In this document: in pieces, positions 43,144-50,999 of the stretch
Layout: each line of letters opens with the position of its first letter
Numbering within the stretch: position 1 is the first letter of the stretch
Assembly: GCA_963823525.1 (NCBI GenBank)
Contig: CAWGLW010000006.1
Location: 124,001-188,000, forward strand
Source: CAWGLW01 sp963823525
GTDB taxonomy: Bacteria; Pseudomonadota; Gammaproteobacteria; Steroidobacterales; Steroidobacteraceae
Reading direction: 5' to 3'
DNA: 64,000 bases
The notes under the pieces: generated by a model
Told to the model about the DNA's origin: nothing
Database searches by the model: none
What the model saw: only the letters and a program-made list of their open reading frames with translations
Made by a program: the position numbers and the translations under genes

Positions 43144-44151
43144 TCAAACCTCCTCATCAATCCGCCCGATCAATCCCCGCCAGATCGCAAACCGCGCCTG
43201 CAGGTGCTTCGCAGTCACACCGTGATGCAGAAAGATCACCGACTCAAGCATCAGGTCCCCGTCGGAGTCGACCGTCGTCTTCACCTCGAATAAGGCCTCG
43301 TTCAGTGCGCTCGCCGCCGCGGACGCATCCTCGGATTCGATCTTGCGATAGGTCCGCAACTTCAACGCGCGAAAAGACCCTGATCCCTCCGCGGTCTCAT
43401 CACCAAACAACACACCGAAAGACCCCTGACCCGTATGGCTCTCGATCAGCGGCGGCTGATCCCCGGACCGCTTGAGCACCGCCGGCAACCCCCACTCGTG
43501 CATCAGTTTCACGAGCGTCTCCGGACTCACGGCATCCAGCACGTGCGCAACCTTCGAGCCGCTCTCGAGACTGAGCTCGTAGCTGAGTGCCTGCGTACCG
43601 TTCCAGTCGAGCACCTTCGTGAGTATCGCAATCGCCTCGCGCGCAAGACCTCGCAGGTCCTTCGAATTCGCGATCACGACGGTCTTCTTGAAATTCTCCG
43701 CATTGCCGCCGACCTCAAACCCGTGATCGCGCAGCAGCTCCTGCCGGTCCGCATTGACGTACTGATCTGCGGGCGGATTCCAGGCCCCGGAGGACACCTC
43801 GAAGATCACGCCGTCCTCATCCGGCTCCGACCAGAATTGAACATAAACCTGGGTCCCGGGCGCAGGCACGAAGGAGAGCACGTAGAACGAATAGTCGCCC
43901 GCTCGCCAGCTCTCGTTGCGCTGGGACTCCGGCCAGCGGCAGACCGCCTTGAGGTGTGTGAGCAGGACTCGCTCGCAGGCGGCCATCAGCGCCGCCGGGA
44001 GCTGAGCGGTCTTGTACGGTTTGATGACGGCGCCCTTTTCGTTAAACGGACGCCACGGCGCTCCCTCAGCGGCCAGCACACCGGTCATCTGACCGGTCCG
44101 CGCACCCGTGCCTTCTCCGGTCCCCACCGCTTCGTTCTTGTTTTCGTTCAT
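43144..44151 (-). CDS. Hypothetical protein, YbjN-like (TY-Chap type) region
   Basis: 335 residues. The first ~35 are charged and Gly-rich. The next part (about 40-150: AACERVLLTHLKAVCRWPESQRNESWRAGDYSFYVLSFVPAPGTQVYVQFWSEPDEDGVIFEVSSGAWNPP) resembles YbjN/TY-Chap modules, which occur in defence and secretion systems; the C-terminal part repeats a similar fold (FEVKTTVDSDGDLMLESVIFLHHG). I cannot assign a function. The ATG at 44151 has AGGGAGAG upstream and was preferred over a longer frame. It lies 155 bases upstream of the DUF2779 gene in the same direction. Confidence 0.58.
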   Translation of the reverse strand: MNENKNEAVGTGEGTGARTGQMTGVLAAEGAPWRPFNEKGAVIKPYKTAQLPAALMAACERVLLTHLKAVCRWPESQRNESWRAGDYSFYVLSFVPAPGTQVYVQFWSEPDEDGVIFEVSSGAWNPPADQYVNADRQELLRDHGFEVGGNAENFKKTVVIANSKDLRGLAREAIAILTKVLDWNGTQALSYELSLESGSKVAHVLDAVSPETLVKLMHEWGLPAVLKRSGDQPPLIESHTGQGSFGVLFGDETAEGSGSFRALKLRTYRKIESEDASAAASALNEALFEVKTTVDSDGDLMLESVIFLHHGVTAKHLQARFAIWRGLIGRIDEEV

Positions 44152-44448
44152 GTCGCCTCTCTCCCTGGCGCATCTACGCAAGGTAGCGCCATTGACCATC
44201 CAGTGAATACGCAATTACCGCCGTTCCAACGGTGTCATTGTCGCAACCGGGAGGCTCATCAGGAGAGCCCGACAGGGCTTCGCAGCAAACCAGCGACTTA
44301 TTCAGCTCGTTGCCTGCTGCAGGCCTTAAGAAAGCTTTGCACGTTCTTTTGCGCCCATCGCGCCGCCCCTCGGCAACTCACGAATCCGCCTCAGCGCAGG
44401 CCGCACTCAGGCTCACCCCATGAGCCCCGCCCGCGTGATGCTTCGCTC
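44152..44448. other. Gene-free gap with hairpins
   Basis: About 300 bases. TGGCGC (44166-44171) pairs with GCGCCA (44186-44191) just before the minus-strand YbjN-like gene. GGCTCA-CCCCA-TGAGCC (44410-44426) is a further member of the scattered hairpin set. No gene seen. Confidence 0.4.
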
Positions 44449-44646
44449 ATGAATCTCGGCACGCTCATCGTCCTCGCCGCACTCGTGCTGCTGACCTTCG
44501 CCGCCGTGCTCTTCGCCGCCAGCGTTCCTCTCATCTGGTTCCTGGCGGCTGCGCTGCTGTTCTTCATCGGCCTCATCGGCCCGGCCTTCGGCTGCCTCGT
44601 CATCGGCGCCCTGGTCGGACTTTTCGCGGTCGCACGCAGTGACTGA
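44449..44646 (+). CDS. Possible 65-residue two-helix membrane protein
   Basis: Reads MNLGTLIVLAALVLLTFAAV, then a second hydrophobic helix (WFLAAALLFFIGLIGPAFG) and a third short one. Composition is that of a real small membrane protein, yet no ribosome-binding site stands out and I do not recognise it. Confidence 0.45.
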   Translation: MNLGTLIVLAALVLLTFAAVLFAASVPLIWFLAAALLFFIGLIGPAFGCLVIGALVGLFAVARSD

Positions 44647-44778
44647 GCTTGTGATCCCTGCACTTCCGCCTTCAGCGATATGCTGCAACGCTCCGGTCAT
44701 GCCCTCGATTGGCGCTCCGCCGACTTCACCACCGCGATCGGCTGTCTGACACTCGCAGAACAGGGGTATCCTGCCGCC

Positions 44779-45750
44779 ATGACCCACCTCCCCGCCGATC
44801 GATCGTTTTTCTCCCTGCGCATCCGTCCGAGCGGATTCGTCGACATCGCGCTGCTGATGGCGCTGAGCGGCACCTGGCTCGGACTGTTCGGCGGACTGCA
44901 CTGGGCACTGGACCTGTTCAGCCACTTTCGCTGGCAGTACCTGGTCGCCTGCCTCGTTGGCGTTGTCTGGAGCTTTGCACTCAAACGCCCGCGATGGATC
45001 CAGGCCCTCTGCCTCGCATCGCTGCTCGTCAATGCCGCATCGCTGTATCTCGTCAAAGGCAATGCCGCGTTCGCCGCAACGACCGGCGATCCGCTGCGTG
45101 TCGTCAGCCTCAACGTGCTCAAGGTCAATGACAACAAGCAGGCGGTCCTCGAGTATCTGCGCTCGAGCGACGCCGACGTCCTCTTTCTGATGGAGGTCGA
45201 TGTCCCCTGGTCCGAGGCACTCTCGACGCTGACGGAGGCCTACCCGCATTACCGATTCTGGCCGCAGGATGACAACTTCGGCCTGGCGCTGTTGAGCCGC
45301 GTCCCGTTGCAGGGCGCGCAGATCGTCCAGACGTCCGTCATGGCCACGCCCTCCATCCTGGCGCGACTGAACTACTCCGGCCGCGAGCTCGCGATCTTCG
45401 GGGTCCACCCGGTGCCGCCGGTGCGGCGGATATATTCCGCGGCTCGCGACGCCCAGCTGGCAGAGACGGCCGCGATCGTCGCAGATCTCGACGTGCCCGT
45501 GCTGCTCATCGGTGACCTGAACGCCACCCCGTGGTCCCGTGGCTTCCGACTCCTGCGCAACGGCACCTCACTCGATTTCCACTCACCGGACCCGGCCTGG
45601 ACACCGACCTGGAACGCCCTGGTCGCCTTCGCGATCCCGATCGACCACGCGTTGACGACCCCACCGCTCGAGGTCACCCGCCGCCAGATCGGCCCCGACG
45701 TCGGCTCCGACCATCGACCACAACTGCTGGAAATCGCCTGGCAGAATTGA
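44779..45750 (+). CDS. Endonuclease/exonuclease/phosphatase-family membrane protein
   Basis: 323 residues: three membrane helices in the first ~85 (FVDIALLMALSGTWLGLFGGLHW, YLVACLVGVVWSF, ALCLASLLVNAASLYLV), then an EEP domain facing the periplasm with RVVSLNVLKVNDN, DVLFLMEVD (the metal-binding Glu), FGVHPVPP, LLIGDLNATPWS and PIDHAL ... GSDHRPQL, the expected Asn/Glu/His/Asp catalytic residues. Such membrane-tethered EEP proteins hydrolyse phosphoesters of unknown substrates. The ATG follows a long non-coding leader. Confidence 0.82.
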   Translation: MTHLPADRSFFSLRIRPSGFVDIALLMALSGTWLGLFGGLHWALDLFSHFRWQYLVACLVGVVWSFALKRPRWIQALCLASLLVNAASLYLVKGNAAFAATTGDPLRVVSLNVLKVNDNKQAVLEYLRSSDADVLFLMEVDVPWSEALSTLTEAYPHYRFWPQDDNFGLALLSRVPLQGAQIVQTSVMATPSILARLNYSGRELAIFGVHPVPPVRRIYSAARDAQLAETAAIVADLDVPVLLIGDLNATPWSRGFRLLRNGTSLDFHSPDPAWTPTWNALVAFAIPIDHALTTPPLEVTRRQIGPDVGSDHRPQLLEIAWQN

Positions 45751-45871
45751 TCGAAACAGGCTGTTCGCCGCGACCGTAGAGACAAAGCTGTTCGCACGGC
45801 TCCGGCGGCCGCGGCGCCGGCCGTCGTCTGCGCTTCGACCGCGGACGGTCGCTACACCGTCCTGCCGTCGT

Positions 45872-46192
45872 TCACCGCCGGCGCGTCGCAGCGTCCGACT
45901 TTTGCGCTGTCCAGGGTCGGATTCGCTTCAGCACGGGCGCCAGCTCGCGCTCCGCGACCTCCGTGTCGTGCGCAACCTGAGCGCGCAGCCAGTAGCCGCT
46001 CGACAGGCCGAAGAACCGACACAGACGCAGATCCGTATCCGCAGTGATCGCCCGCTTGCCAGCGACGATCTCGCCAATACGCTGTGCCGGCACGCCGATC
46101 TCTTTGGCCAACCGGTACCGACTGATCCCCATGGGCGCGAGGAAATCCTCCATCAGCAGCTCCCCCGGCGTAATCGGATTCAAATTGCTCAT
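45872..46192 (-). CDS. higA: HigA-family antitoxin
   Basis: 106-residue XRE-type DNA-binding protein: LNPITPGELLMEDFLAPMGISRYRLAKEIGVPAQRIGEIVAGKRAITADTDLRLCRFFGLSSGYWLRAQ is the classic HigA helix-turn-helix. It neutralises HigB and represses the operon. The ATG has AGGAAAAGC just before it and starts ten bases after the higB stop; an in-frame TTG further upstream would overlap higB and is less likely. Confidence 0.88.
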   Translation of the reverse strand: MSNLNPITPGELLMEDFLAPMGISRYRLAKEIGVPAQRIGEIVAGKRAITADTDLRLCRFFGLSSGYWLRAQVAHDTEVAERELAPVLKRIRPWTAQKSDAATRRR

Positions 46193-46202
46193 GCTTTTCC
46201 TG

Positions 46203-46481
46203 CTAGTGATAGTCAAGTATCTCGACCTCTTCCGCTCCCGACGCTGACCATCGGAAACACAACCGCCATTGGTCGTTGATGCGGATGCTGTACTGGCCAG
46301 AGCGGCTGCCTTTCAACGCTTCGAGTCGATTGCCTGGCGGCACCCTCAAGTCGTCCAGCCGGCCGGCGATCTCCAGTTGCCTCAGCTTGCGACGCGCCAC
46401 CGCTTCAATGTTCACGAAACGTCTAACCCGCCTGCCACTGGCCAGGGCTTCCGTATCAGGACATCGGAACGACCGGATCAT
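46203..46481 (-). CDS. higB: HigB-family mRNA interferase toxin
   Basis: 92-residue RelE/ParE-fold toxin that cuts mRNA at the ribosome. Features: MIRSFRCPDTEALASG, the RRKLRQLEIAGRLDDLRVPPGNRLEALKG core and the C-terminal SIRINDQWRLCFRWS ... VEILDYH typical of HigB. Toxin-first gene order is normal for higBA. The ATG at 46481 was taken rather than the one two codons upstream. Confidence 0.88.
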   Translation of the reverse strand: MIRSFRCPDTEALASGRRVRRFVNIEAVARRKLRQLEIAGRLDDLRVPPGNRLEALKGSRSGQYSIRINDQWRLCFRWSASGAEEVEILDYH

Positions 46482-46487
46482 GACCAA

Positions 46488-46508
46488 TAATAACGTGACG
46501 CGTTATTA
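46488..46508. promoter_or_regulatory. Palindromic operator of higBA
   Basis: TAATAACG (46488-46495) and CGTTATTA (46501-46508) are perfect complements separated by TGACG, seven bases upstream of the higB start. Position, symmetry and AT-rich arms fit the site where HigA binds and represses its own promoter. Confidence 0.72.
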
Positions 46509-46693
46509 ACGGCAAGCGTGACTGTTGAGGCTACCCGACCGGCGCCGCACCCCGTCCCTGCTCACGAACATTTCCAGCTGTCACCAGACGCCTTCGTGCG
46601 AACCCCCGCACAGTCCACCGCGTCTGCGGGCCTCCGAACTGTTCGAAACCACTTCTTCCCGCTACGCTCTGCCGGACCGCACAGGGAGATCGC

Positions 46694-47668
46694 ATGGAAC
46701 GCCTCGAACGCTTCTACCGCATCCAGCAGCTGCTTCGCGCCCGCCAGTTCGTCCCCAAGCAGGATTTCCTCGAAGCACTCGAGGTCTCCCCCGCGACGTT
46801 CAAGCGTGACCTCGAATACCTGCGCGACCGCTTTCGCGCGCCGATCCTCTACGATCGCGAACTCGAGGGGTACCGGCTCGATAACAGGATCGAGGACGGC
46901 GCGCTCTGGCAACTGCCCGGCCTGTGGTTCAGCGCCGATGAGCTGCGCGCACTGCTCACGATGGACCGGCTGCTCGATGACCTGCAGCCCGGCGTGCTCT
47001 CCGAGCTGATCGGCCCGGTTCGCAAGCGCCTCAGGGAACTGCTCAACGCCGGCGAGCACAGCGCCGATGACATCGCCCGGCGCATCCGCGTGCTCTCGAT
47101 GGGTGGCCGCGCGATCGAGCCGGCGCACTTCCGTACGCTCTCGACCGCCCTGCTCTCACAACGCCGCGTCCGCATCAGGCACAACCGCCGCCAGGCAGGC
47201 GAGACGCTCGAGCGCGAGGTCTCTCCCCAGCGACTCGTGCACTATCGCGATAACTGGTACCTCGATGCCTGGTGCCACAAGCGCCAGGCGCTGCGCACGT
47301 TCGCGGTCGACGCGATCGAATCGGCCACCGTGCTCGACAAGGACGCGAAAGAGGTCACTGACGATTCACTCGACCGTCACTTCGCCACCGGCTACGGTAT
47401 CTTCGCCGGCAGCACGACACAGGAAGCGGTGCTGCTGTTCAATCCCACGCGGGCCCGCTGGGTGAGCCGCGAAACCTGGCACCCGAAGCAGGACGGCAAG
47501 CTGCAGCTCGACGGCAGCTACCTGCTCAAGTTTCCCTACAGCCAGGAACCCGAACTCGTGATGGATGTTCTGAAATACGGCGCCGACGTGCAGGTGCTGG
47601 CGCCTGAGTCACTGCGCACCGCCGTCGCTACCCAGCTGCGTGAATCAGCAAAACTCTACGCCGACTGA
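46694..47668 (+). CDS. HTH-WYL-WCX transcriptional regulator
   Basis: 324 residues: winged helix-turn-helix (MERLERFYRIQQLLRARQFVPKQDFLEALEVSPATFKRDLEYLRDRF, 1-60), WYL domain (RVRIRHNRR ... VSPQRLVHYRDNWYLDAWCHKRQALRTFAVDAIE, about 155-220), and a WCX extension to the end. Regulators with this layout sense nucleotides or DNA-related ligands and often control phage-defence or DNA-repair genes. It lies between higBA and a set of small genes. The last 21 bases are part of the B-type repeat. Confidence 0.85.
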   Translation: MERLERFYRIQQLLRARQFVPKQDFLEALEVSPATFKRDLEYLRDRFRAPILYDRELEGYRLDNRIEDGALWQLPGLWFSADELRALLTMDRLLDDLQPGVLSELIGPVRKRLRELLNAGEHSADDIARRIRVLSMGGRAIEPAHFRTLSTALLSQRRVRIRHNRRQAGETLEREVSPQRLVHYRDNWYLDAWCHKRQALRTFAVDAIESATVLDKDAKEVTDDSLDRHFATGYGIFAGSTTQEAVLLFNPTRARWVSRETWHPKQDGKLQLDGSYLLKFPYSQEPELVMDVLKYGADVQVLAPESLRTAVATQLRESAKLYAD

Positions 47669-47817
47669 ACAACAGTCTGAACCACCCGGAGCACCGCTCA
47701 GACTCCCTGCCCGAATTCCTTTCAAGCGGATCGCGCGCGTCCGTTCGCACGACCGTCCTCGCAAGCACCCCGGATGGCACGCACAGCCTCGCACCGGACA
47801 GGCTCAGGCAATGAGCC
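47648..47817. repeat. B-type dispersed repeat, copy 1
   Basis: 170 bases that match 54140-54309, with 18 differences and no gap over the first 140. It starts inside the last codons of the WYL gene and ends in a hairpin, GGCTCA-GGCAA-TGAGCC (47801-47817). In copy 2 the same hairpin reads GGACTCA-GGCGA-TGAGTCC: a G-C pair has become A-T, so pairing is kept. Confidence 0.7.
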
Positions 47818-47888
47818 ACCGGTCTTCCGCAGATAGCGGCGGACCCGATAGCCCACGTCTCTCATTACGCTGAATCAAGACCTCTGTA

Positions 47889-48299
47889 TCAGCGATCACG
47901 GGCTCTGAGCTCGGCCAGTCGCTCCAGCAGCCAGCGAACCTGTCCGCCTTCGACCATCGCGCCCCAATGTCCGTCGCAGAAGCGCTCGCCACGCACACAG
48001 TAGGTGAGCATCGACTTGATCTCGCCGAGACTTGCCCGGCGCACCCGATCCGGGTCCTCGAGCATGCGTCCGGCCTCTTCGGGCACGTAGTCGAAATCCA
48101 TCCAGGAGTCCTGGCCCGCTGCCTCGAAGAACTCGGTCACAACCGCTTCGTACCTGGGCCAGGGCATGACGTATGCCCCGTCCGGATCCCTGGTTCCGCC
48201 ACCCCAGTCCTTAACGGGAGCAAACCCATCGGCATAGAGCCGGGGCAGAAACGCGACCAGCGCTTCAATTTCGCTCGATGTCGGCGTTCGTGTCCTCAT
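47889..48299 (-). CDS. DUF6508-like protein
   Basis: 136 residues with the conserved end LGEIKSMLTYCVRGERFCDGHWGAMVEGGQVRWLLERL, which I associate with DUF6508, a family of unknown role. The first half is acidic and aromatic (PRLYADGFAPVKDWGGG). The ATG overlaps the stop of the 46-residue gene upstream (ATGA), making it the last gene of a four-gene set. Confidence 0.72.
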   Translation of the reverse strand: MRTRTPTSSEIEALVAFLPRLYADGFAPVKDWGGGTRDPDGAYVMPWPRYEAVVTEFFEAAGQDSWMDFDYVPEEAGRMLEDPDRVRRASLGEIKSMLTYCVRGERFCDGHWGAMVEGGQVRWLLERLAELRARDR

Positions 48300-48436
48300 A
48301 GGTCTCTCCAACATTGTGCCGCGAGTTCGCCCACCAGGTGATGGGGCAAATCGCCCGGAACGAACTCGAACGCCAGGCCGGTGCCTCGCGCCGCTCGAGC
48401 CGCCGCAGGCGACCGCTTTTCGAAGATCCCGGCCAT
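48296..48436 (-). CDS. 46-residue hypothetical protein
   Basis: Begins MAGIFEKRSPAAARAARGTG and ends LVGELAAQCWRDL. GGAGGAG lies eight bases before the ATG, at the end of the 58-residue gene, and its TGA overlaps the DUF6508 ATG. Position between two coupled genes is the main evidence that it is real. Not recognised. Confidence 0.62.
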   Translation of the reverse strand: MAGIFEKRSPAAARAARGTGLAFEFVPGDLPHHLVGELAAQCWRDL

Positions 48437-48443
48437 GCTGCGC

Positions 48444-48620
48444 TCACTCCTCCGCCGACTCACACTTGAGGATCGCCGCATCGATTCGCGCCACGGCTTC
48501 ACTCAGTTCTGACCGGTCGCCTTCCTCCTCAAACGCCGTGATCGCATCACGCGCCGCCTCGAGCAATGCCGCAATCTCGCGGAATCGACGCGAGGCATGC
48601 GTCTCCGGATAGCCAATCAT
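48444..48620 (-). CDS. 58-residue hypothetical protein
   Basis: Begins MIGYPETHASRRFREIAALL, acidic and helical throughout (AARDAITAFEEEGDRSELSEAVARIDAAILKCESAEE). It looks like a short coiled coil. Its ATG overlaps the stop of the Sel1-repeat gene (ATGA) and it ends seven bases before the next ATG. Not recognised, but the coupling makes it convincing. Confidence 0.65.
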   Translation of the reverse strand: MIGYPETHASRRFREIAALLEAARDAITAFEEEGDRSELSEAVARIDAAILKCESAEE

Positions 48621-49276
48621 CCGTCGCCCTTCTCCGGCGCCAGGTGGTCCTCGTCAGTCGCGCCTTCCGCAATCTCTTTCCTGTCGGGCTGAGCCAGCCT
48701 TTGGCTGATCGTCGGCTTAGCGCCATGAAAACCAACGACGCCGAAGACATCATCGACCGATGCTTCGGTCACATCAACAACCTCCACGCCTCGCCGCAGC
48801 GATGCCTCCGGCGCCTCCGGACTCACCGGCACGCCCAGCCGCTCGAGTTCCTCTCGCCCCTTGTCCTCACCCTGCGCCACAGCGATCCGGAACAGCTCGA
48901 TCGCCTTCTCCCGATCCGCCGGCACGCCGTGTCCCGAGGCATAGCAGCAGCCAAGGTTCATCGACGCCGTACCCATCCGCTGCGCAGCCGACACGCGATA
49001 CCACTTCACCGCCTGCGCGTACGATTGCTTGCAGCCGAGCCCGTGCTCGTAGCACGCACCCAGGTTATTCTGCCCTTCGGCATCGCCCGTGAGCGCGCTC
49101 TTCGCATACCAGCGAAAGGTCTCCTTCGGACTGTAGCGCAGGCCGCCCAGGCCTTCCCGGTACATGTCGCCCAGGATGCACGCCGCCGCACCATCGCCCG
49201 CATCCGCGTCCGCCACGAGGTGCGCCACTGGAAACGCCTGCTTCGGCGTTACATTGGTCATCATGGGTTTTCTCAT
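48617..49276 (-). CDS. Sel1-repeat protein
   Basis: 219 residues from the chosen ATG. Four Sel1 repeats are visible: ACILGDMYREGLGGLRYSPKETFRWYAKSA, GQNNLGACYEHGLGCKQSYAQAVKWYRVSA, ASMNLGCCYASGHGVPADREKAIELFRIA and a partial fourth, then a disordered acidic C-terminal part. Sel1 proteins are adaptors. Three consecutive ATGs (49282, 49279, 49276) follow ACGGGAG; the last gives the best spacing. The A-type repeat copy 2 lies directly upstream as its likely 5' leader. First gene of a four-gene coupled set. Confidence 0.78.
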   Translation of the reverse strand: MRKPMMTNVTPKQAFPVAHLVADADAGDGAAACILGDMYREGLGGLRYSPKETFRWYAKSALTGDAEGQNNLGACYEHGLGCKQSYAQAVKWYRVSAAQRMGTASMNLGCCYASGHGVPADREKAIELFRIAVAQGEDKGREELERLGVPVSPEAPEASLRRGVEVVDVTEASVDDVFGVVGFHGAKPTISQRLAQPDRKEIAEGATDEDHLAPEKGDG

Positions 49277-49285
49277 CATCATCTC

Positions 49286-49474
49286 CCGTTTCGTTGCCGG
49301 AACCAGCCGCATCGTTCCCGTTGGAACTCACCACCTTGCCCGGGCGGGCAGGTTGGCCGGCGTTCAATGAACGCCCCTCTTGATGCTCTTACCCTGTGTG
49401 TCTGCAGGGTCCTCTTCTCTCAATCTCTCTCCCACGCTCCAAGACTACCGGGCACCGGGCTCACCACGTGAGCC
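49286..49474 (-). repeat. A-type structured repeat, copy 2 (possible 5'-leader RNA of the Sel1 operon)
   Basis: Conserved with 38645-38783. GCATC (49309-49313) and GATGC (49382-49386) close three hairpins: GTTCC-CGTT-GGAAC, the invariant ACCTTGCC/GGCAGGT stem with CGGGCG loop, and GCGTTC-AAT-GAACGC. The first and third differ in sequence from copy 1 at nearly every position but keep full pairing, the signature of selected structure. GGCTCAC-CAC-GTGAGCC (49458-49474) stands to the right, as in copy 1. The conserved TCCCGTTT at its left end is, on the minus strand, the AAACGGGA ribosome-binding site of the Sel1 gene. No good -10 box is seen here. Confidence 0.62.
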
Positions 49475-49546
49475 TGCGTCTTCCTGGAGTGCTTGATTCC
49501 TTCCGGATTCTGATCCGGGACTTCGTCGCCGCCGGGTGTTTCCGTT

Positions 49547-50566
49547 TCAGTGTCGGCCGGCCCGATTCTCGATCGCCCCCCGCAGCACACCTGCCGCGAG
49601 CTCGAACGAACGCAGCCGGGCCTTGTGATCGAACACGTTCGCCGTCAGCAGGACTTCATCCGGCCGATACCGCGCAACGAAGTCCGCGATCCCGCGCTCG
49701 ACCGTCTCCGGTGAACCGACCACCGCACAGGCGAGCGCCCGGTCGACGCCTGCCCTTTCCTCCGGCGTGCTCACGGCCGTGATGTCATCGACCGGCGGTT
49801 GCACGAGCCCCGGCCGACCGCGCCGCAGGTTGATGAAGCCGAGCTGCTGGGTCGTGAACAGCTGCCTTGCCTGGGCATCGCTGTCTGCCACGACCACATT
49901 GAGCGCCAGCATTGCGTACGGCTGCGCGAGGCGCCGCGACGGCCGGAAAGACTGGTGATAGACGGCCAGCGCCTGCTCCAGCATGTCTGGCGCGAAGTGC
50001 GATGCGAACGCATACGGCAACCCGAGCCGCGCGGCCAGCTCGGCGCCAAACAGGCTCGAGCCCAGGATCCACGCTTCCACCTCGAGACCTGCACCCGGCA
50101 CCGCGCGCACCGGCTGGCGCGGCTGCGCCGGCTCGAAGTACTCAAGCAGCTCCACCACGTCGGCCGGAAACCCCTCCGCCCCCTGGTAGTACCGCCCGAT
50201 CGCGCGCGTCGCTGCCTGGTCCGTGCCCGGCGCCCGCCCGAGCCCGAGGTCGATACGCCCCGGATACAGCGAGGCCAGCGTGCCGAACTGCTCCGCGACC
50301 TGCAGCGGCGCGTGGTTCGGCAGCATGATCCCGCCGGCGCCCACACGCATCGTCGAGGTGGCACCCGCCACGTGCCCGATCAGCACGGCGGTCGCCGCGC
50401 TCGCGATGCCCGGCATGTTGTGATGCTCGGCGAGCCAGTAGCGTCGGTATCCGTGACGCTCCGCGAGCTGTGCCAGCTCGATCATGTTCGCAAACGCCCG
50501 GCGCGCGTCACTGCCTTCCGTGACGGGCACCAGGTCCAGGATCGAGAATGGAATCAACGTGCTCAT
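49547..50566 (-). CDS. LLM-class flavin-dependent oxidoreductase (MsnO8 type)
   Basis: 339-residue luciferase-like monooxygenase of the F420/FMN TIM-barrel family. Visible pieces: IPFSILDLVPVTEGSDARRAFANMIELAQLAERHGYRRYWLAEHHNMPGIASAATAVLIGHVA, GGIMLPNHAPLQVAEQFGTLASLYPGRIDLGLGRAPGTD and VVGSPETVERGIADFVARY. Substrate unknown. The ATG is preceded by GGGAGGTGGC. It stands alone; the A-type repeat copy 2 begins about 70 bases after its stop. Confidence 0.87.
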   Translation of the reverse strand: MSTLIPFSILDLVPVTEGSDARRAFANMIELAQLAERHGYRRYWLAEHHNMPGIASAATAVLIGHVAGATSTMRVGAGGIMLPNHAPLQVAEQFGTLASLYPGRIDLGLGRAPGTDQAATRAIGRYYQGAEGFPADVVELLEYFEPAQPRQPVRAVPGAGLEVEAWILGSSLFGAELAARLGLPYAFASHFAPDMLEQALAVYHQSFRPSRRLAQPYAMLALNVVVADSDAQARQLFTTQQLGFINLRRGRPGLVQPPVDDITAVSTPEERAGVDRALACAVVGSPETVERGIADFVARYRPDEVLLTANVFDHKARLRSFELAAGVLRGAIENRAGRH

Positions 50567-50999
50567 GCCACCTCCCTGCCGAGTCGAGTGTAGCCGAACC
50601 CGGCACCCCCGAATCCCCACCAACCTCAAGGGTCATGCTGCGAGTCGAGTTTGCAGGCGCTGCGAAACGTCGCGCGTGGCCCGGCAACTTTCTTCCGGAG
50701 TGCTTCCGACGGCCGTCGCACCGCCCGAACGCCCGAGCAGAAGCGAGGGCTGGGCCGGATCGAAGAGAGGAGCGTCGCGAAGCGGAGGAGCCGACGGGTG
50801 TTCCGGGCGTGTCTGGAGAACAGCGCTCAAGGAGAACCGATCGCGAGCGGCTTCGTCTGTCTACGAAACAAGTCCCGAGACGGAATCGTGACCTCACGAC
50901 AAACGCGGAAACCCGAATCGGCGTCGTTGACGCCGCCGGAAAGAATTCTGAGCGGTAGAAAGGCGGCGACTCCGCATCGGCGGAGCCGCCGCCATGAGC
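50567..50999. other. Gene-free gap after the fasciclin gene
   Basis: About 430 bases between the convergent-terminated fasciclin gene and the start of the LLM gene. A minus-strand frame of 65 codons is present but has no ribosome-binding site or plausible product. The right end holds the fasciclin terminator. Confidence 0.4.
50958..50993 (-). terminator. Rho-independent terminator of the fasciclin gene
   Basis: On the minus strand a long GC-rich stem (GGCGGC-CTCCGC pairing with GCGGAG-GCCGCC, interrupted by a two-base mismatch) is followed by TTTCT, ending a few bases after the fasciclin stop. A conventional intrinsic terminator. Confidence 0.72.

Noticed and set aside
50633..50830. 65-codon minus-strand frame between the fasciclin and LLM genes
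   Set aside because: Pro/Ser/Arg-rich product without a start signal; looks like a chance frame in GC-rich DNA.
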